This document shows, one piece after another, positions 27,080 through 35,724 of a stretch of 64,000 nucleotides of DNA. This DNA is from M3007 sp964621185. GTDB lineage: Bacteria; Bacteroidota; Bacteroidia; Chitinophagales; Saprospiraceae. The notes under the pieces are model-generated. The model was not told the DNA's origin and searched no databases. It saw only the letters and a program-made list of their open reading frames with translations. The stretch is taken from contig CAZULM010000027.1 of the NCBI GenBank assembly GCA_964621185.1, forward strand, positions 10,779 to 74,778. The letters run 5' to 3'. Position 1 is the stretch's first letter. Each line of letters opens with the position of its first letter. The position numbers were made by a program, and so were the translations under genes.

Positions 27080-27880
27080 CTACCCTGCAACCGCCTTTAC
27101 TTTAAACCCCGCCTTTTTCAACAGCCGCAACATGCCTTTCCCCCCCGCCAGATGCCCTGCCCCGACGGCACAAAACAAGGTTTCCGTGTGGGCGATCTCG
27201 GCAAAGCGCTTGGCCATGAGGCGGTTGCGGCGGTAGAGCAACACCTTTCTCATGCCCTTGGCATCTTTTTTTGCCGATTTGTACAGGGCCTGTATCTCGC
27301 CTTTGGCATAGCGGCCCATCATTTTTTTGAGGCGCCTGTGCTGCCGCTTGTGGTTTTTCAAGAGCCAAGTCAGGCCCGTGACGTGCAGCTCGAAAGGGAT
27401 GCGGTGGAGGGTATCGATCTGATCGGCGAAGGTTTCCACGCCGGTTGTCTTTTTCCCGAGCACGTGGGCATGGTGCCACAAGGTCTCATCCAGGGAATGG
27501 GACATCTCTTCCGCCATGAACGCCGTGCTCAACATGGTGGAGACGGTCATGGGATGCTGGTGCCGCAGGTTTTCGGCGCTGGTTTTCAGCTTTTTTTTGG
27601 CGTAGTGTTCCAACTGTTTCCAAGCCCCGCGCGACAGGAAATCTTGCAAGGTTTTACCTTCCGGCAGGGTGAGCGCGGTGGCCAGCGCAACGGGGTCGGT
27701 TTCAGAAAAATCGAACTCGGTGGCAAAGCTGGTACATTCGGCCATGCGCGCCTTGGCCAGCTCCAGCCAGCCAAAAGCGCGCAGGTCGCGCACGTGCATG
27801 GTGCCGAACAAATAGGAAGGCGCGCCGCCGCCGGGCGGCGTGATGCGCCAGAGCAAGGAGTTTTTCTGTAGTTTCTTCAT
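27080..27880 (-). CDS. TraB/GumN family protein
   Basis: 266 residues. The family signature is complete: SLLWRITPPGGGAPSYLFGTMHV at the start, the Glu motif FATEFDF, the middle GVETFADQIDTL, and LFCAVGAGHLAGGKGMLRLLKKAGF at the end. TraB/GumN proteins share a fold with Tiki-type metalloproteases, with the conserved Glu, His and Gly-His positions; the bacterial substrates are not known. There is no signal peptide, unlike many relatives, so it may act in the cytoplasm. It follows a nucleotide kinase-like gene by 31 bp on the same strand, probably one transcript. Confidence 0.9.
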   Translation of the reverse strand: MKKLQKNSLLWRITPPGGGAPSYLFGTMHVRDLRAFGWLELAKARMAECTSFATEFDFSETDPVALATALTLPEGKTLQDFLSRGAWKQLEHYAKKKLKTSAENLRHQHPMTVSTMLSTAFMAEEMSHSLDETLWHHAHVLGKKTTGVETFADQIDTLHRIPFELHVTGLTWLLKNHKRQHRRLKKMMGRYAKGEIQALYKSAKKDAKGMRKVLLYRRNRLMAKRFAEIAHTETLFCAVGAGHLAGGKGMLRLLKKAGFKVKAVAG

Positions 27881-27911
27881 CGTGGAATCATTTGCTCACT
27901 TCATTACGCCA

Positions 27912-28496
27912 TCACCAATATTTCGCAAAATCCGCTCCTGCTGCTTTCGCCATTGCCCCGTCGAGGATGATGGCCGCCACCTCCTCGCGCGTGCGGCCGG
28001 AGGTGTCGATCACCACGTCAAAATTGTCGAGGTCGGTGCAGTCGGCGTTGTACTTGAGCAGGAAACGGGCGTTCTCGCTGGCTTTGCGGGCCAATATCTT
28101 TTGCACGGCCTCCTCCTGGCTCCGGTACTGCTCGCTGTCGCGCTGCGGGTCGTGTATGATGCGCTGGGCAGCCACTGCCACATCGGTCTGGAGGTAAACC
28201 TTGAAGGATTTGGGCAGGAAAAACCAGGCCATGCGGCTGTCAACGACGTAGCCCCGGGGATCATTCCCCAGGGCCGCGAATATGCCGTCGATGCGCTCGT
28301 CGATGCTCGGGTCAAGGTCGGCGCGGCGGTTCATTTCGAGGGTGTCGATGCCCATTTCCTGGGCCAATTGGCGCTGGATCCTGCCCGTGGACACGTATTC
28401 AAAGCCTGTCTTTTCACAGAGTATCCTAGAGACGGCGCTCTTGCCGCTGCCCAGGTCGCCGGTGAGGGTGATCTTTGTATCGGGTGGTAATTGCAT
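27912..28496 (-). CDS. Cytidylate kinase-like P-loop kinase
   Basis: 194 residues from the Met at 28496; a Met 45 bp upstream is also in frame but adds a Pro-rich leader not seen in the fold. The start has a P-loop, ITLTGDLGSGKSAVSRILCEKTG, followed by YVSTGRIQRQLAQEMGI, the NMP-binding region, VVDSRMAWFFLPKSFKVYLQTD and the lid (RDSEQYRSQEEAVQKILARKASE). This matches the AAA_33/cytidylate kinase-like group in Bacteroidota. The substrate is not certain: dCMP/CMP or another small phosphate acceptor. It is co-directional with the TraB/GumN gene. Confidence 0.8.
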   Translation of the reverse strand: MQLPPDTKITLTGDLGSGKSAVSRILCEKTGFEYVSTGRIQRQLAQEMGIDTLEMNRRADLDPSIDERIDGIFAALGNDPRGYVVDSRMAWFFLPKSFKVYLQTDVAVAAQRIIHDPQRDSEQYRSQEEAVQKILARKASENARFLLKYNADCTDLDNFDVVIDTSGRTREEVAAIILDGAMAKAAGADFAKYW

Positions 28497-28665
28497 GATT
28501 TTGCCGGAAAAGGGCGGCAAGGTAGGGAATTTTTTAGCCATGGAGCGACTACCACTTATTCCATCGGCAGGATTGGTGGTTGGCCAGGAGAAAATGTAAA
28601 GGATTGAAAAATGTTGGCAAGTTCAATAAATCAAGCGCATTTTAGGGAAGCCATATGCCTGGCAG

Positions 28666-30285
28666 TTGGTATATTGCATCGGTAACCAAGCATTATTTTC
28701 AAAAAATCTGCGAATGATGAAAATTTCAATCGGCATATCTGTTTTGAAGGGCAATTCCATTGTCGGCGCACATTTCAACGAATGCTTCACGGGCATCCGC
28801 TCTTTGAACAACAACAACTACACCTTCGACGGCAACACCTTTTCGTACAACCGCCCCGCAAACTTCACCGGCCCTTCCAGCACAAAAATGATCGGGATCG
28901 ACATGGAAGGCGGCACCACTGCCTTCTTTGTCAAAGGGAACCATTTTGAAAACCCCGACGGCGATACCGATCCCGTTTTCATCGGCACCAAAGCCTTGTC
29001 GGTCACCAAAGACAACCGCAGCATCTTTGGCAACACCTACTTCATCATGCACGAAGGGAACATTGCCAACCAGCAAAACGGCATGACCATAGGCGAATTG
29101 ATGTTCAGCGGGTTGATGTACGAGTGCAATACTTTTGAAGAAAACCTGAATCACGACATTTGGGTCCAATCAGGTATTGTAAGAAAGGAGCAAGGGCCGA
29201 GAGGCAGCATTTCACAAGGGTCGCCGCGCATCTCCTCCGGCAACACCTACCCCGGAGTGTTCGACCAACAGTTCACCAATTCCGGCACATTGGATATTGA
29301 CTACCATCACCGAGAAAATACGGACGAGGAGTTGTTGGATGGGCATTATAGTGTAGGAAGTGTAAACAAGTTTGAAAGCGGGATAAACAACAATTGCAGC
29401 GGCAGCCTTGGCTGCCCAAACCCACCTTGTTCGGAAGAACATGTAGGACAGATGAAAACACAGTTCTTCCTGAAAAAACAACAATGGAATTCCAAGGTCA
29501 ATGCATTCCCAAGCATTGTCAGCCCTGTAACACAAGCTTCCGAAGCCATTGCGATCAATGGCCTACGGTATGAATTGGATACTACTGGAAATATTATATT
29601 GCTGCATTTTGCTTTGGATACGACCGATGTAAAAACTGACTCAATACTCGCCTGGATGAGTCACTTGCAAACTTACAATAGTGATCTCCAATTGGCTAAA
29701 CACCATTTTTTCAAGGGAAATTTCGCCCTTGCAGATACATTGTTTCAAAACATTCCTTCCAACTACCAATTGGAAACCAACGCTTTGGCAGAATTCAATG
29801 ATATTCAAGCCATGCTAACAGCCATCAAGCCATACATCCAGGCACTTGCGTTATTGAATGCATTGCCAATTACAATAATCGATTCTTTGGAAAACTATTG
29901 GGGTACTGCTTGCAATGATGCTGGGGCATTGGCCCGCGACATCCTGTATCAAAACGGAAGATTACTGGGGCCAGAATGTAGCCCAACAGAAGAGAGGCCT
30001 ACTACAGATATTCAAATTCCAGTCGATTTGAGTACAACCCATCGCGTAAAAATCTTTCCAAACCCGGCAAACAATTTCTTGATTATAGAACGGTTGGACG
30101 AATTAGATAACATTCAAATTCGACTCACAGACTTAAGCCTCGGGAGAACATATTTGGAACGTACTCTTTTCCCAGGTAAAAAAACGATTCCCCTGGATGT
30201 CTCAATGCTAAACCCAGGTGTATATTTCCTTTCATACATCGGCAAAACAGCCCCTGGGAAGCTAAAATTCATTATCAGCCACTAA
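28666..30285 (+). CDS. C-terminal part of a beta-helix T9SS surface protein (5' truncated)
   Basis: 539 codons from a TTG; the first ATG is at 28714. No signal peptide: the sequence starts inside a parallel beta-helix (ISIGISVLKGNSIVGAHFNECFTGIRSLNNNNYTFDGNTFSYN), and upstream an in-frame stop at 28627 closes the frame. After the helix come a Cys pair region (CSGSLGCPNPPC), a helical part (about 280-430) and a full type A T9SS signal (KIFPNPANNFLIIER, GVYFLSYIGKTAPGKLKFII). A secreted protein without an export signal should not work, so this is most likely a remnant whose 5' part was lost, or a donor cassette for recombination. Confidence 0.65.
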   Translation: MVYCIGNQALFSKNLRMMKISIGISVLKGNSIVGAHFNECFTGIRSLNNNNYTFDGNTFSYNRPANFTGPSSTKMIGIDMEGGTTAFFVKGNHFENPDGDTDPVFIGTKALSVTKDNRSIFGNTYFIMHEGNIANQQNGMTIGELMFSGLMYECNTFEENLNHDIWVQSGIVRKEQGPRGSISQGSPRISSGNTYPGVFDQQFTNSGTLDIDYHHRENTDEELLDGHYSVGSVNKFESGINNNCSGSLGCPNPPCSEEHVGQMKTQFFLKKQQWNSKVNAFPSIVSPVTQASEAIAINGLRYELDTTGNIILLHFALDTTDVKTDSILAWMSHLQTYNSDLQLAKHHFFKGNFALADTLFQNIPSNYQLETNALAEFNDIQAMLTAIKPYIQALALLNALPITIIDSLENYWGTACNDAGALARDILYQNGRLLGPECSPTEERPTTDIQIPVDLSTTHRVKIFPNPANNFLIIERLDELDNIQIRLTDLSLGRTYLERTLFPGKKTIPLDVSMLNPGVYFLSYIGKTAPGKLKFIISH

Positions 30286-30357
30286 TTTCTATCGCGTTCT
30301 ACTTGGCATGACAGATCCCTGCCGTGCTAATTTTTTCATTGAGTAAAAGATTTTCCC

Positions 30358-31860
30358 ATGCATCAAAAATACATATCCATATTTGTATTTTGTATCAGCT
30401 TCTGCATAAACGCCAGTTGTCAGCAAGGGTTCAACAGGGTTTACAACCTCTATCCCGCCGTTGATGACTTTTTCCAAACGTATATCGACTCAAATTTCAT
30501 TATTTGCATTGGCGTGGCATACGATACAGTAGATTGGCCATCAAAACAAAAGCTGTTGATGGTCAAGATAGATACCTTTGGGAATGTATTAAAATCCAAG
30601 TTATATAAAGATTCTTTGGGAAGCCACCTCGCAATGGATTTTTTATGGGGGGATGTCATCAAAACTTCCCAAGGCTACTACGCCTTTCCTGTAGCTGCTC
30701 TTAACAGGGGCGCAGATATTATGATGCAAATTGACAGCAACCTGGAAATAAAGGCAATATTCGAATCTATCCCAACTGACAACCAGACTGGATTTGACTA
30801 TTCAATTCTGGAACTGGAAGACGGAGGCTTTTTTATTACTGGTTCAATCCAGAGACCAAGTTTAAAAAACGATGGCTTTATCAGGCGACTCGACAAAAAC
30901 GGAAATGTTTTATGGCTCAAGTATTACGGCAATTATCAACTGAATGAATGGTTTAGAGATATCGTACAGGTAAATAACAACCGATTTATAGTTGCCGGAG
31001 GAGACCAGGCGCGGGGCAGTTTGTGGGCGGTTGACAGCAATGGGGTGGTGCTACAACAAAAGATCATAACCTGGCCACTGCTTACCACGATTGATGGCAT
31101 CATGTCCTCTTCCACGGGATCAGGGTTTATCGCCTATGGGCAAACCTATCTGGGTGAGGGGCAATGGGGCGGCATGGCCCAGTCTTCCATCATGAAATTT
31201 GATGCCGCATTCAACCTGCTTTGGTTCCATTATGTAGGCCCTTCCAGTTCGATATACAACCCGTTTCTCGACATGGCAGCCACCCCCGACGGCAACTATG
31301 TCGTGGCCGGCGAGCGCACAAGCTACGGCGATTTTTCCCAGCCTTCCAAGGACTGGGGCGGCTGGCTTTTCAAGTTCCCGGAGCAGGGCGACAGCCTTTG
31401 GGCCAGGGCAGACAATGCCCCGCCGCCGCTGGCGCCTTCGGGCGAGTTCGTGTACGGCGGGGTGGGCGTGCTTCCCAGTGGCAGCATTATTGGGGTGGGG
31501 AAAGGGGAAATCGGCAACCAGTCCGTGGGCTTCGTGGTCAAGGTCTCCGCCGATGGCTGCCTCGACACTGTTTTGTGCCAGACAAGCTCTACCCGCTTGC
31601 CCCTGTTCAGCCAGTTTGAAAGCGTGCAGGTGTTCCCGAACCCGGCTACCGTGCAAGTCACCTTTCAGTGCAGCCCGGCGCTTTCGGGGCAGAAGCGGCT
31701 TGCGTTGCGCAACGCCATCGGGCAGCTCGTGCAGCAGCACAGCTTTGCGGGCAGCAGTTTTGAATGCCCTTTGCAGGGTTTGCCGGCGGGGATGTATTAT
31801 TGGGAGGTTTCAGGGGCGAAGGGGAAGCGGGCGGCGGGGAGGCTCGTGGTGCGGCGGTGA
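30358..31860 (+). CDS. Secreted beta-propeller protein with T9SS sorting domain
   Basis: 500 residues. Signal peptide MHQKYISIFVFCISFCINASC, then a repeating pattern of about 50 residues, (L)DGGFFITGSI, GFIRRLDKNGNVLWLKYYG, NNRFIVAGGDQ, DGNYVVAGERTSYG, characteristic of secreted propellers in this phylum. The C-terminal T9SS signal is VFPNPATVQVTFQCSPAL, LRNAIGQLVQQHSF, GMYYWEV, AAGRLVVRR. No catalytic residues are visible. It is convergent with a small lipoprotein gene, with a long palindrome between. Confidence 0.85.
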   Translation: MHQKYISIFVFCISFCINASCQQGFNRVYNLYPAVDDFFQTYIDSNFIICIGVAYDTVDWPSKQKLLMVKIDTFGNVLKSKLYKDSLGSHLAMDFLWGDVIKTSQGYYAFPVAALNRGADIMMQIDSNLEIKAIFESIPTDNQTGFDYSILELEDGGFFITGSIQRPSLKNDGFIRRLDKNGNVLWLKYYGNYQLNEWFRDIVQVNNNRFIVAGGDQARGSLWAVDSNGVVLQQKIITWPLLTTIDGIMSSSTGSGFIAYGQTYLGEGQWGGMAQSSIMKFDAAFNLLWFHYVGPSSSIYNPFLDMAATPDGNYVVAGERTSYGDFSQPSKDWGGWLFKFPEQGDSLWARADNAPPPLAPSGEFVYGGVGVLPSGSIIGVGKGEIGNQSVGFVVKVSADGCLDTVLCQTSSTRLPLFSQFESVQVFPNPATVQVTFQCSPALSGQKRLALRNAIGQLVQQHSFAGSSFECPLQGLPAGMYYWEVSGAKGKRAAGRLVVRR

Positions 31861-31867
31861 GGAATTA

Positions 31868-31964
31868 CGATTGCCGAGTACATGAATGGCGATTGTTGAT
31901 TTAACCAAAATGCCCAAGCGTTCGGGTTTACTTCAACAATCGCCATTCATGTACTCGGCAATCG
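31868..31964. terminator. Long palindrome, 32-bp perfect arms
   Basis: Arms 31868-31899 (CGATTGCCGAGTACATGAAT...) and 31933-31964 pair perfectly around a 33-base spacer. It lies between convergent genes, so it may end both transcripts; the arm length is more than a terminator needs and also suits a small mobile or replication-derived palindrome. Confidence 0.65.
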
Positions 31965-32005
31965 TCAATAAAAAACTGACAGTTGCGATTTCTAGTGCCG
32001 AAGCA

Positions 32006-32419
32006 CTATTCCCCCTTCCGCTGGAACTTCACCTGGTACCGCACGTTGTTCTCCACCAGCTCCGCCGTCATGCTGTTCTCCGACCAGGCCGTGATGTCCC
32101 AGGTTTTCTGTTCCCCGGTGCTGTTGTACACCAGCGTGATGTCCTGCTTGGCATCGTCAGCCGACCAGTCGCCGCTGTACGATTTCGTCACGGTGCCGGC
32201 AAGTGGCACGATTGCTGTTACATCTAAGTCGAACTCGTCGGTCGATTGCAGGCTGAGGTCGAAGTGGTTGGAGTTGGTGGCATCGGAGTTGCCCGCCTTT
32301 ACCTGGATAGACTGCCATTCGCCGACAAGATGGTCTTTGAGGGTGAGCTCTTTTTTGCAGGAAGGGAAAGCGGCGCTGAGAAGCGCGAGGGCAAGAAGGC
32401 TTAAGATTGAATTTTTCAT
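32006..32419 (-). CDS. Small lipocalin-like lipoprotein
   Basis: 137 residues from the Met at 32419 (longer frames lack a start with a signal). The N-terminus MKNSILSLLALALLSAAFPSCKKE is a lipoprotein signal with the SCKK lipidation site. The mature part opens with LKDHLVGEWQSIQVKAG, the first strand pattern of lipocalin-like proteins common in Bacteroidota, and continues with alternating strands (DITLVYNSTGEQKTWDITAW, MTAELVENNVRYQVKFQRKG). Ligand unknown. Probably in the inner leaflet of the outer membrane. Confidence 0.75.
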   Translation of the reverse strand: MKNSILSLLALALLSAAFPSCKKELTLKDHLVGEWQSIQVKAGNSDATNSNHFDLSLQSTDEFDLDVTAIVPLAGTVTKSYSGDWSADDAKQDITLVYNSTGEQKTWDITAWSENSMTAELVENNVRYQVKFQRKGE

Positions 32420-32637
32420 AATGTCGATACTGATTGAAAGGTGAGAGTATAGCCCATTGCAATCGGGCATCGCATAAATGACACAGTATGACAATTTATT
32501 ACCCCAGACCCCTGCCCCTTAACGAAAACTAACAGATTTTTAACCGCAACTGGTTAAAATTTCGTTACTTCGCCCCCCGTAATCCGTCAGTAGTCACGCC
32601 TTTGATGCATTTTTTTGTTCATCATTAATCAATTGCT

Positions 32638-33417
32638 ATGATTAGAAATGTATTCATCCTGACGACAGCCCTGATCCTCTCCCAAAACACAGCCTTTTCA
32701 CAACTCAAGTACCTGAACCTCAATGTAAGCATGAACGGCGGGTACTCCATCCTCCAGCACAAGACCGATTTTCAGACCACGCCCCTGCACAGCTTGTACG
32801 AGTTTGTGGCCATCTCCCACGGCGGCACCGACGACTACACCTGGAGCGATTTTGAAGCTACCTACCAAATCCGGGAAAAGTTCGGCCAGCCGCGCGTGGG
32901 CTTCACCGGGCAATTGACGTACAAGGACTGGCCCATCGTGATCGAAGGCCAGGCGCTTTCCTCCTCTTCTGCCTACACCAAAGCCGCCTACGCGGTTTGC
33001 GGAGGGCTGGGAAAAAGCTTTTATTTTTCCGACAGCTCTTTCTATTTCAACTTTTTGGGCGGCTATAAATACGTCATCAAAGACTTCGGCTTTGGCGCCC
33101 AAACCCTTACCAACAGCATTGGCTTAGACCAAGGCCGCGAGCTCGCCGCACAGTTTTTCGGGCCTAAAGATGCCCTTGGCCGCTCCCGGGGCGACCTGTT
33201 CGTGCTGCACGCCAGCCTCGCCAAAACCATCGACTGGTACTACCGCTGGAGCGTGGGCATCGAGGGCTTCTACGAGCTCGACCTCACCGACAAGCTCGTG
33301 CGCAGCGCGCGCATGACGAATTACGGCGCACAAGTGTTCCTAAGGTGCCGGATATTTGGGAAGAACCCGGAACCGGATCGGTTTTACCCGAACCCGGGCG
33401 GGGGGAGGAGGAATTAG
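32638..33417 (+). CDS. Predicted outer-membrane beta-barrel protein
   Basis: 259 residues with a signal peptide (MIRNVFILTTALILSQNTAFSQ). The mature part has alternating hydrophobic strands (LKYLNLNVSMNGGYSIL, PRVGFTGQLTYKDWPIVIEGQAL, FYFNFLGGYKYVIKDFGFG, YYRWSVGIEGFYELDL), as in small outer-membrane barrels. I cannot assign a known family. There is no T9SS signal. The gene is alone; a strong bidirectional terminator follows. Confidence 0.7.
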   Translation: MIRNVFILTTALILSQNTAFSQLKYLNLNVSMNGGYSILQHKTDFQTTPLHSLYEFVAISHGGTDDYTWSDFEATYQIREKFGQPRVGFTGQLTYKDWPIVIEGQALSSSSAYTKAAYAVCGGLGKSFYFSDSSFYFNFLGGYKYVIKDFGFGAQTLTNSIGLDQGRELAAQFFGPKDALGRSRGDLFVLHASLAKTIDWYYRWSVGIEGFYELDLTDKLVRSARMTNYGAQVFLRCRIFGKNPEPDRFYPNPGGGRRN

Positions 33418-33450
33418 AGAGAGATGAGAGATGAGAGATGAGAGATGAGA
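33418..33450. repeat. Short tandem repeat (GAGAGAT units)
   Basis: About four copies of a 7- to 8-bp GAGAT-rich unit directly after the stop codon of the barrel gene. Confidence 0.75.
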
Positions 33451-33456
33451 GAAACA

Positions 33457-33493
33457 AAAAAAATCCTGGTGTTGTGAGCATCAGGATTTTTTT
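33457..33493. terminator. Bidirectional rho-independent terminator
   Basis: Twelve-base arms AAAAAAATCCTG and CAGGATTTTTTT around a 13-base loop give a stem with A-tract and T-tract on both sides. It sits between the convergent barrel and PPK2 genes. Confidence 0.85.
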
Positions 33494-33508
33494 CGTCAAA
33501 TTGGGCGC

Positions 33509-34255
33509 CTACTTCTTTTCCGGCACCGGCAGCTTCATATCCAGCTTTTCCAGCGCCTCCACTAAGGTTTTTGCGATAAAATAATCGCGGTACCAGCGGT
33601 TGTCCACCGGGCAGATATGCCAGTGCGTGGTGCTTTCGTTGATGGCGTACTCGTAGGCTTCCATGTACTTGTCCCAAAGCTTGCGTTCTTCCCAGTCGGC
33701 ATCGTTGTGCTTCCAGTATTTGGTGGGGTCGTCGAGCCGCTGCTGGAGCTGGATCCCTTGTTCTTCGTGTGAGATGTGCATGTAGAACTTGAAAATCAAG
33801 GTGTTGTTGTCGAACTGGATCAAGTCCTCAAAGGCGTTGATGGCCGCCATCCGTTTTTCCACCCGCGCCATATCAATCCAGCCATGTACGCGCTGGATGA
33901 GGATATCCTCGTAGTGGCTGCGGTTGAAAATGGTGGTCATGCCTTTTTGCGGCACCCAGCGGTGCACCCGCCACAGGAAATCATGGGCAAATTCATCGGG
34001 AGTAGGCTTTTTGAAGCTCACCAAGTCGAGCCCGCCGATGGTACATTCGCGGAACACTTTGCGCACCGCGCCGTCCTTGCCACTGCCGTCCATGCCCTGG
34101 AACACGACCAAAATGGAGTATTTCCCTTCCGCATAAAGGATGTTCTGGAGTTCACCCAGTCGCTTGACCAATTTTTCAGTCTTGTGTTTCAGGTCTTTTT
34201 TGGAAACGCCGTCAGGGGCTTCGGTTGAGATGTTAGAAAGTTTTAATTTCGGCAT
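33509..34255 (-). CDS. ppk2: Polyphosphate kinase 2 family protein
   Basis: 248 residues. Walker A is VVFQGMDGSGKDGAVRKVFREC (about residues 51-72); Walker B/lid is TIFNRSHYEDILIQRVHGW, and YWKHNDADWEERKLWDKYMEAYEYAINEST is the family's C-terminal signature. PPK2 enzymes move phosphate between polyphosphate and nucleotides: class I mainly ADP to ATP, class III both AMP and ADP. The length and single domain suit class I or III. Cytoplasmic. The DUF58 gene is just upstream on the same strand (35-bp gap). Confidence 0.93.
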   Translation of the reverse strand: MPKLKLSNISTEAPDGVSKKDLKHKTEKLVKRLGELQNILYAEGKYSILVVFQGMDGSGKDGAVRKVFRECTIGGLDLVSFKKPTPDEFAHDFLWRVHRWVPQKGMTTIFNRSHYEDILIQRVHGWIDMARVEKRMAAINAFEDLIQFDNNTLIFKFYMHISHEEQGIQLQQRLDDPTKYWKHNDADWEERKLWDKYMEAYEYAINESTTHWHICPVDNRWYRDYFIAKTLVEALEKLDMKLPVPEKK

Positions 34256-34290
34256 TGAATATTAATGTTGGTACTAAATCGTTCGGCCAA

Positions 34291-35229
34291 TTACCCCATT
34301 TTCGCCCGCTTCGTCATCCAAGTCTGCAATATCGGCACAAACCCGCGGTTGATGTCGGCCTCCACAAAATCGATCTTGAATTGCAGGCATTTCATCCGCA
34401 GTTGTTCGGTGAAAGCCCCCACTTGTTTGGTGTAAAACTCCTTCACCTGGTTGGGCTGCAAGCGCACTTCTTCCCCGCTTTCCATATCGACAAAGAGGTA
34501 AGGCCGGTTTTCAAACTCAAAATCGAGCTCTTTTTTCTTGTCGGTCACGTGGAACAGGATCACTTCGTGCTTGGCGTAGCGCAGGTGCTGCAACGCCGCA
34601 AAAATCTCGTCAGCCTTGTCGGGATGCTCCATCACATCGGTAAAAACGACCACCAGCGAACGCCGGTGGATGGATTCCGCGATCTGGTGCAGGCTTGCCG
34701 CCAGGTCGGTGCTCTTGTTCAATACCGGGTTTTCGATTTTTTCCACCAACTGTGACAGCAACAGGCGGTAATGTACGGTGCTGGATTTGGCGCCGCTGCT
34801 GAACCGCACCTCATCGTCAAAAAGCGTGAGCCCGAATGCGTCGCGCTGCCGGCGCATGGCGTTCATGATCACAGCTGCCGATTGCGCCGCGAAGCAAAAT
34901 TTGTTCGCGTACTTGTGCTTTGCCGGCTGTTTTTCGTCCCAGGGGTAATACATCGTGGAAGACGCATCCACCACCAAATGACAGCGCAGGTTGGTCTCTT
35001 CTTCAAACCGCTTGACGAATACTTTGTCCGTGCGGGCATATACCTTCCAGTCGATGTTGCGGGTGCTGTCGCCGGTGTTGTACAGGCGGTGTTCGGCAAA
35101 TTCCACTGAAAAGCCGTGGAATGGGCTGCGGTGCATGCCCACTATAAAGCCCTCCACCACTTGCTGGGCAAGTAGCTCAAGGTTGCTGCCGAGGGCGCGG
35201 ATATCTTGGGTTTCGAGTATTTGAGACAT
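34291..35229 (-). CDS. DUF58 domain protein
   Basis: 312 residues, no membrane segments. The DUF58 core is RSPFHGFSVEFAEHRLYNTGDSTRNIDWKVYARTDKVFVKRFEEETN (about residues 35-80), and the second half is a von Willebrand A-like fold: HLVVDASSTMYY (DxSxT-like metal site), LTLFDDEVRFS, SLVVVFTDVME. DUF58 proteins partner with MoxR AAA ATPases and are encoded with SpoIIM and DUF4129 genes; those two are at 14.8-17.6 kb here, but no MoxR gene is in the window. The role is probably chaperone-like assembly of envelope enzymes, by family inference. Confidence 0.9.
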   Translation of the reverse strand: MSQILETQDIRALGSNLELLAQQVVEGFIVGMHRSPFHGFSVEFAEHRLYNTGDSTRNIDWKVYARTDKVFVKRFEEETNLRCHLVVDASSTMYYPWDEKQPAKHKYANKFCFAAQSAAVIMNAMRRQRDAFGLTLFDDEVRFSSGAKSSTVHYRLLLSQLVEKIENPVLNKSTDLAASLHQIAESIHRRSLVVVFTDVMEHPDKADEIFAALQHLRYAKHEVILFHVTDKKKELDFEFENRPYLFVDMESGEEVRLQPNQVKEFYTKQVGAFTEQLRMKCLQFKIDFVEADINRGFVPILQTWMTKRAKMG

Positions 35230-35579
35230 TTTTTTTTACGGTGGACGGTGGACGGTTTGCACGGCGTTTGTTGTCTTTCTAAGTATCCGTGTTACAGCAC
35301 GTTTGGCCGAAGTCTGTTCTTGGGATTTTTTGTTTTTGCGGGGATTTCAACCCTCAACCAAGGTTTTTCTACGGTTGTGCAATCAATTTAATCGGAACAA
35401 AGGTAGGGCAAAATTGATGCGAAACTTTGGAATTTCTGTCAATTTGCGCTGAACAATCCTTTCCAGGCTTGGCTTTTTTCGCAAAAATCTTGACTTGAAG
35501 GAAATTTCGATGCCATAACTTTGTGCATAGTTGTTGGGTGTTGTGTAAGACAATTGAATCAATCATACTCAATCACAAA
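35230..35579. other. Intergenic region, no gene seen
   Basis: Upstream of DUF58. Contains a short tandem ACGGTGG repeat (35239-35258) and an otherwise featureless sequence. Predicted frames here are short and low in coding character. Confidence 0.5.
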
Positions 35580-35708
35580 AATCACTCAAATCATACAAAT
35601 CAATTTATTCTGTGATTAAAGTGATTTGTATGATTTGAGTGATTAAAAACATCTGATTTTCAGATGATTATGCGATCGCGATTTTCACAACCATTTTGCG
35701 TTGACTAT
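35580..35708. repeat. Dispersed intergenic repeat (subfamily 3) with inverted partner
   Basis: 35611-35708 is almost the same as 50371-50467. Just left of it, 35580-35602 is the perfect inverse of 35622-35644 (23-bp arms, 19-base spacer), so a hairpin can form. It ends within the start region of uxuA. Confidence 0.85.
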
Positions 35709-35724
35709 AATCAAAGTATTCACC

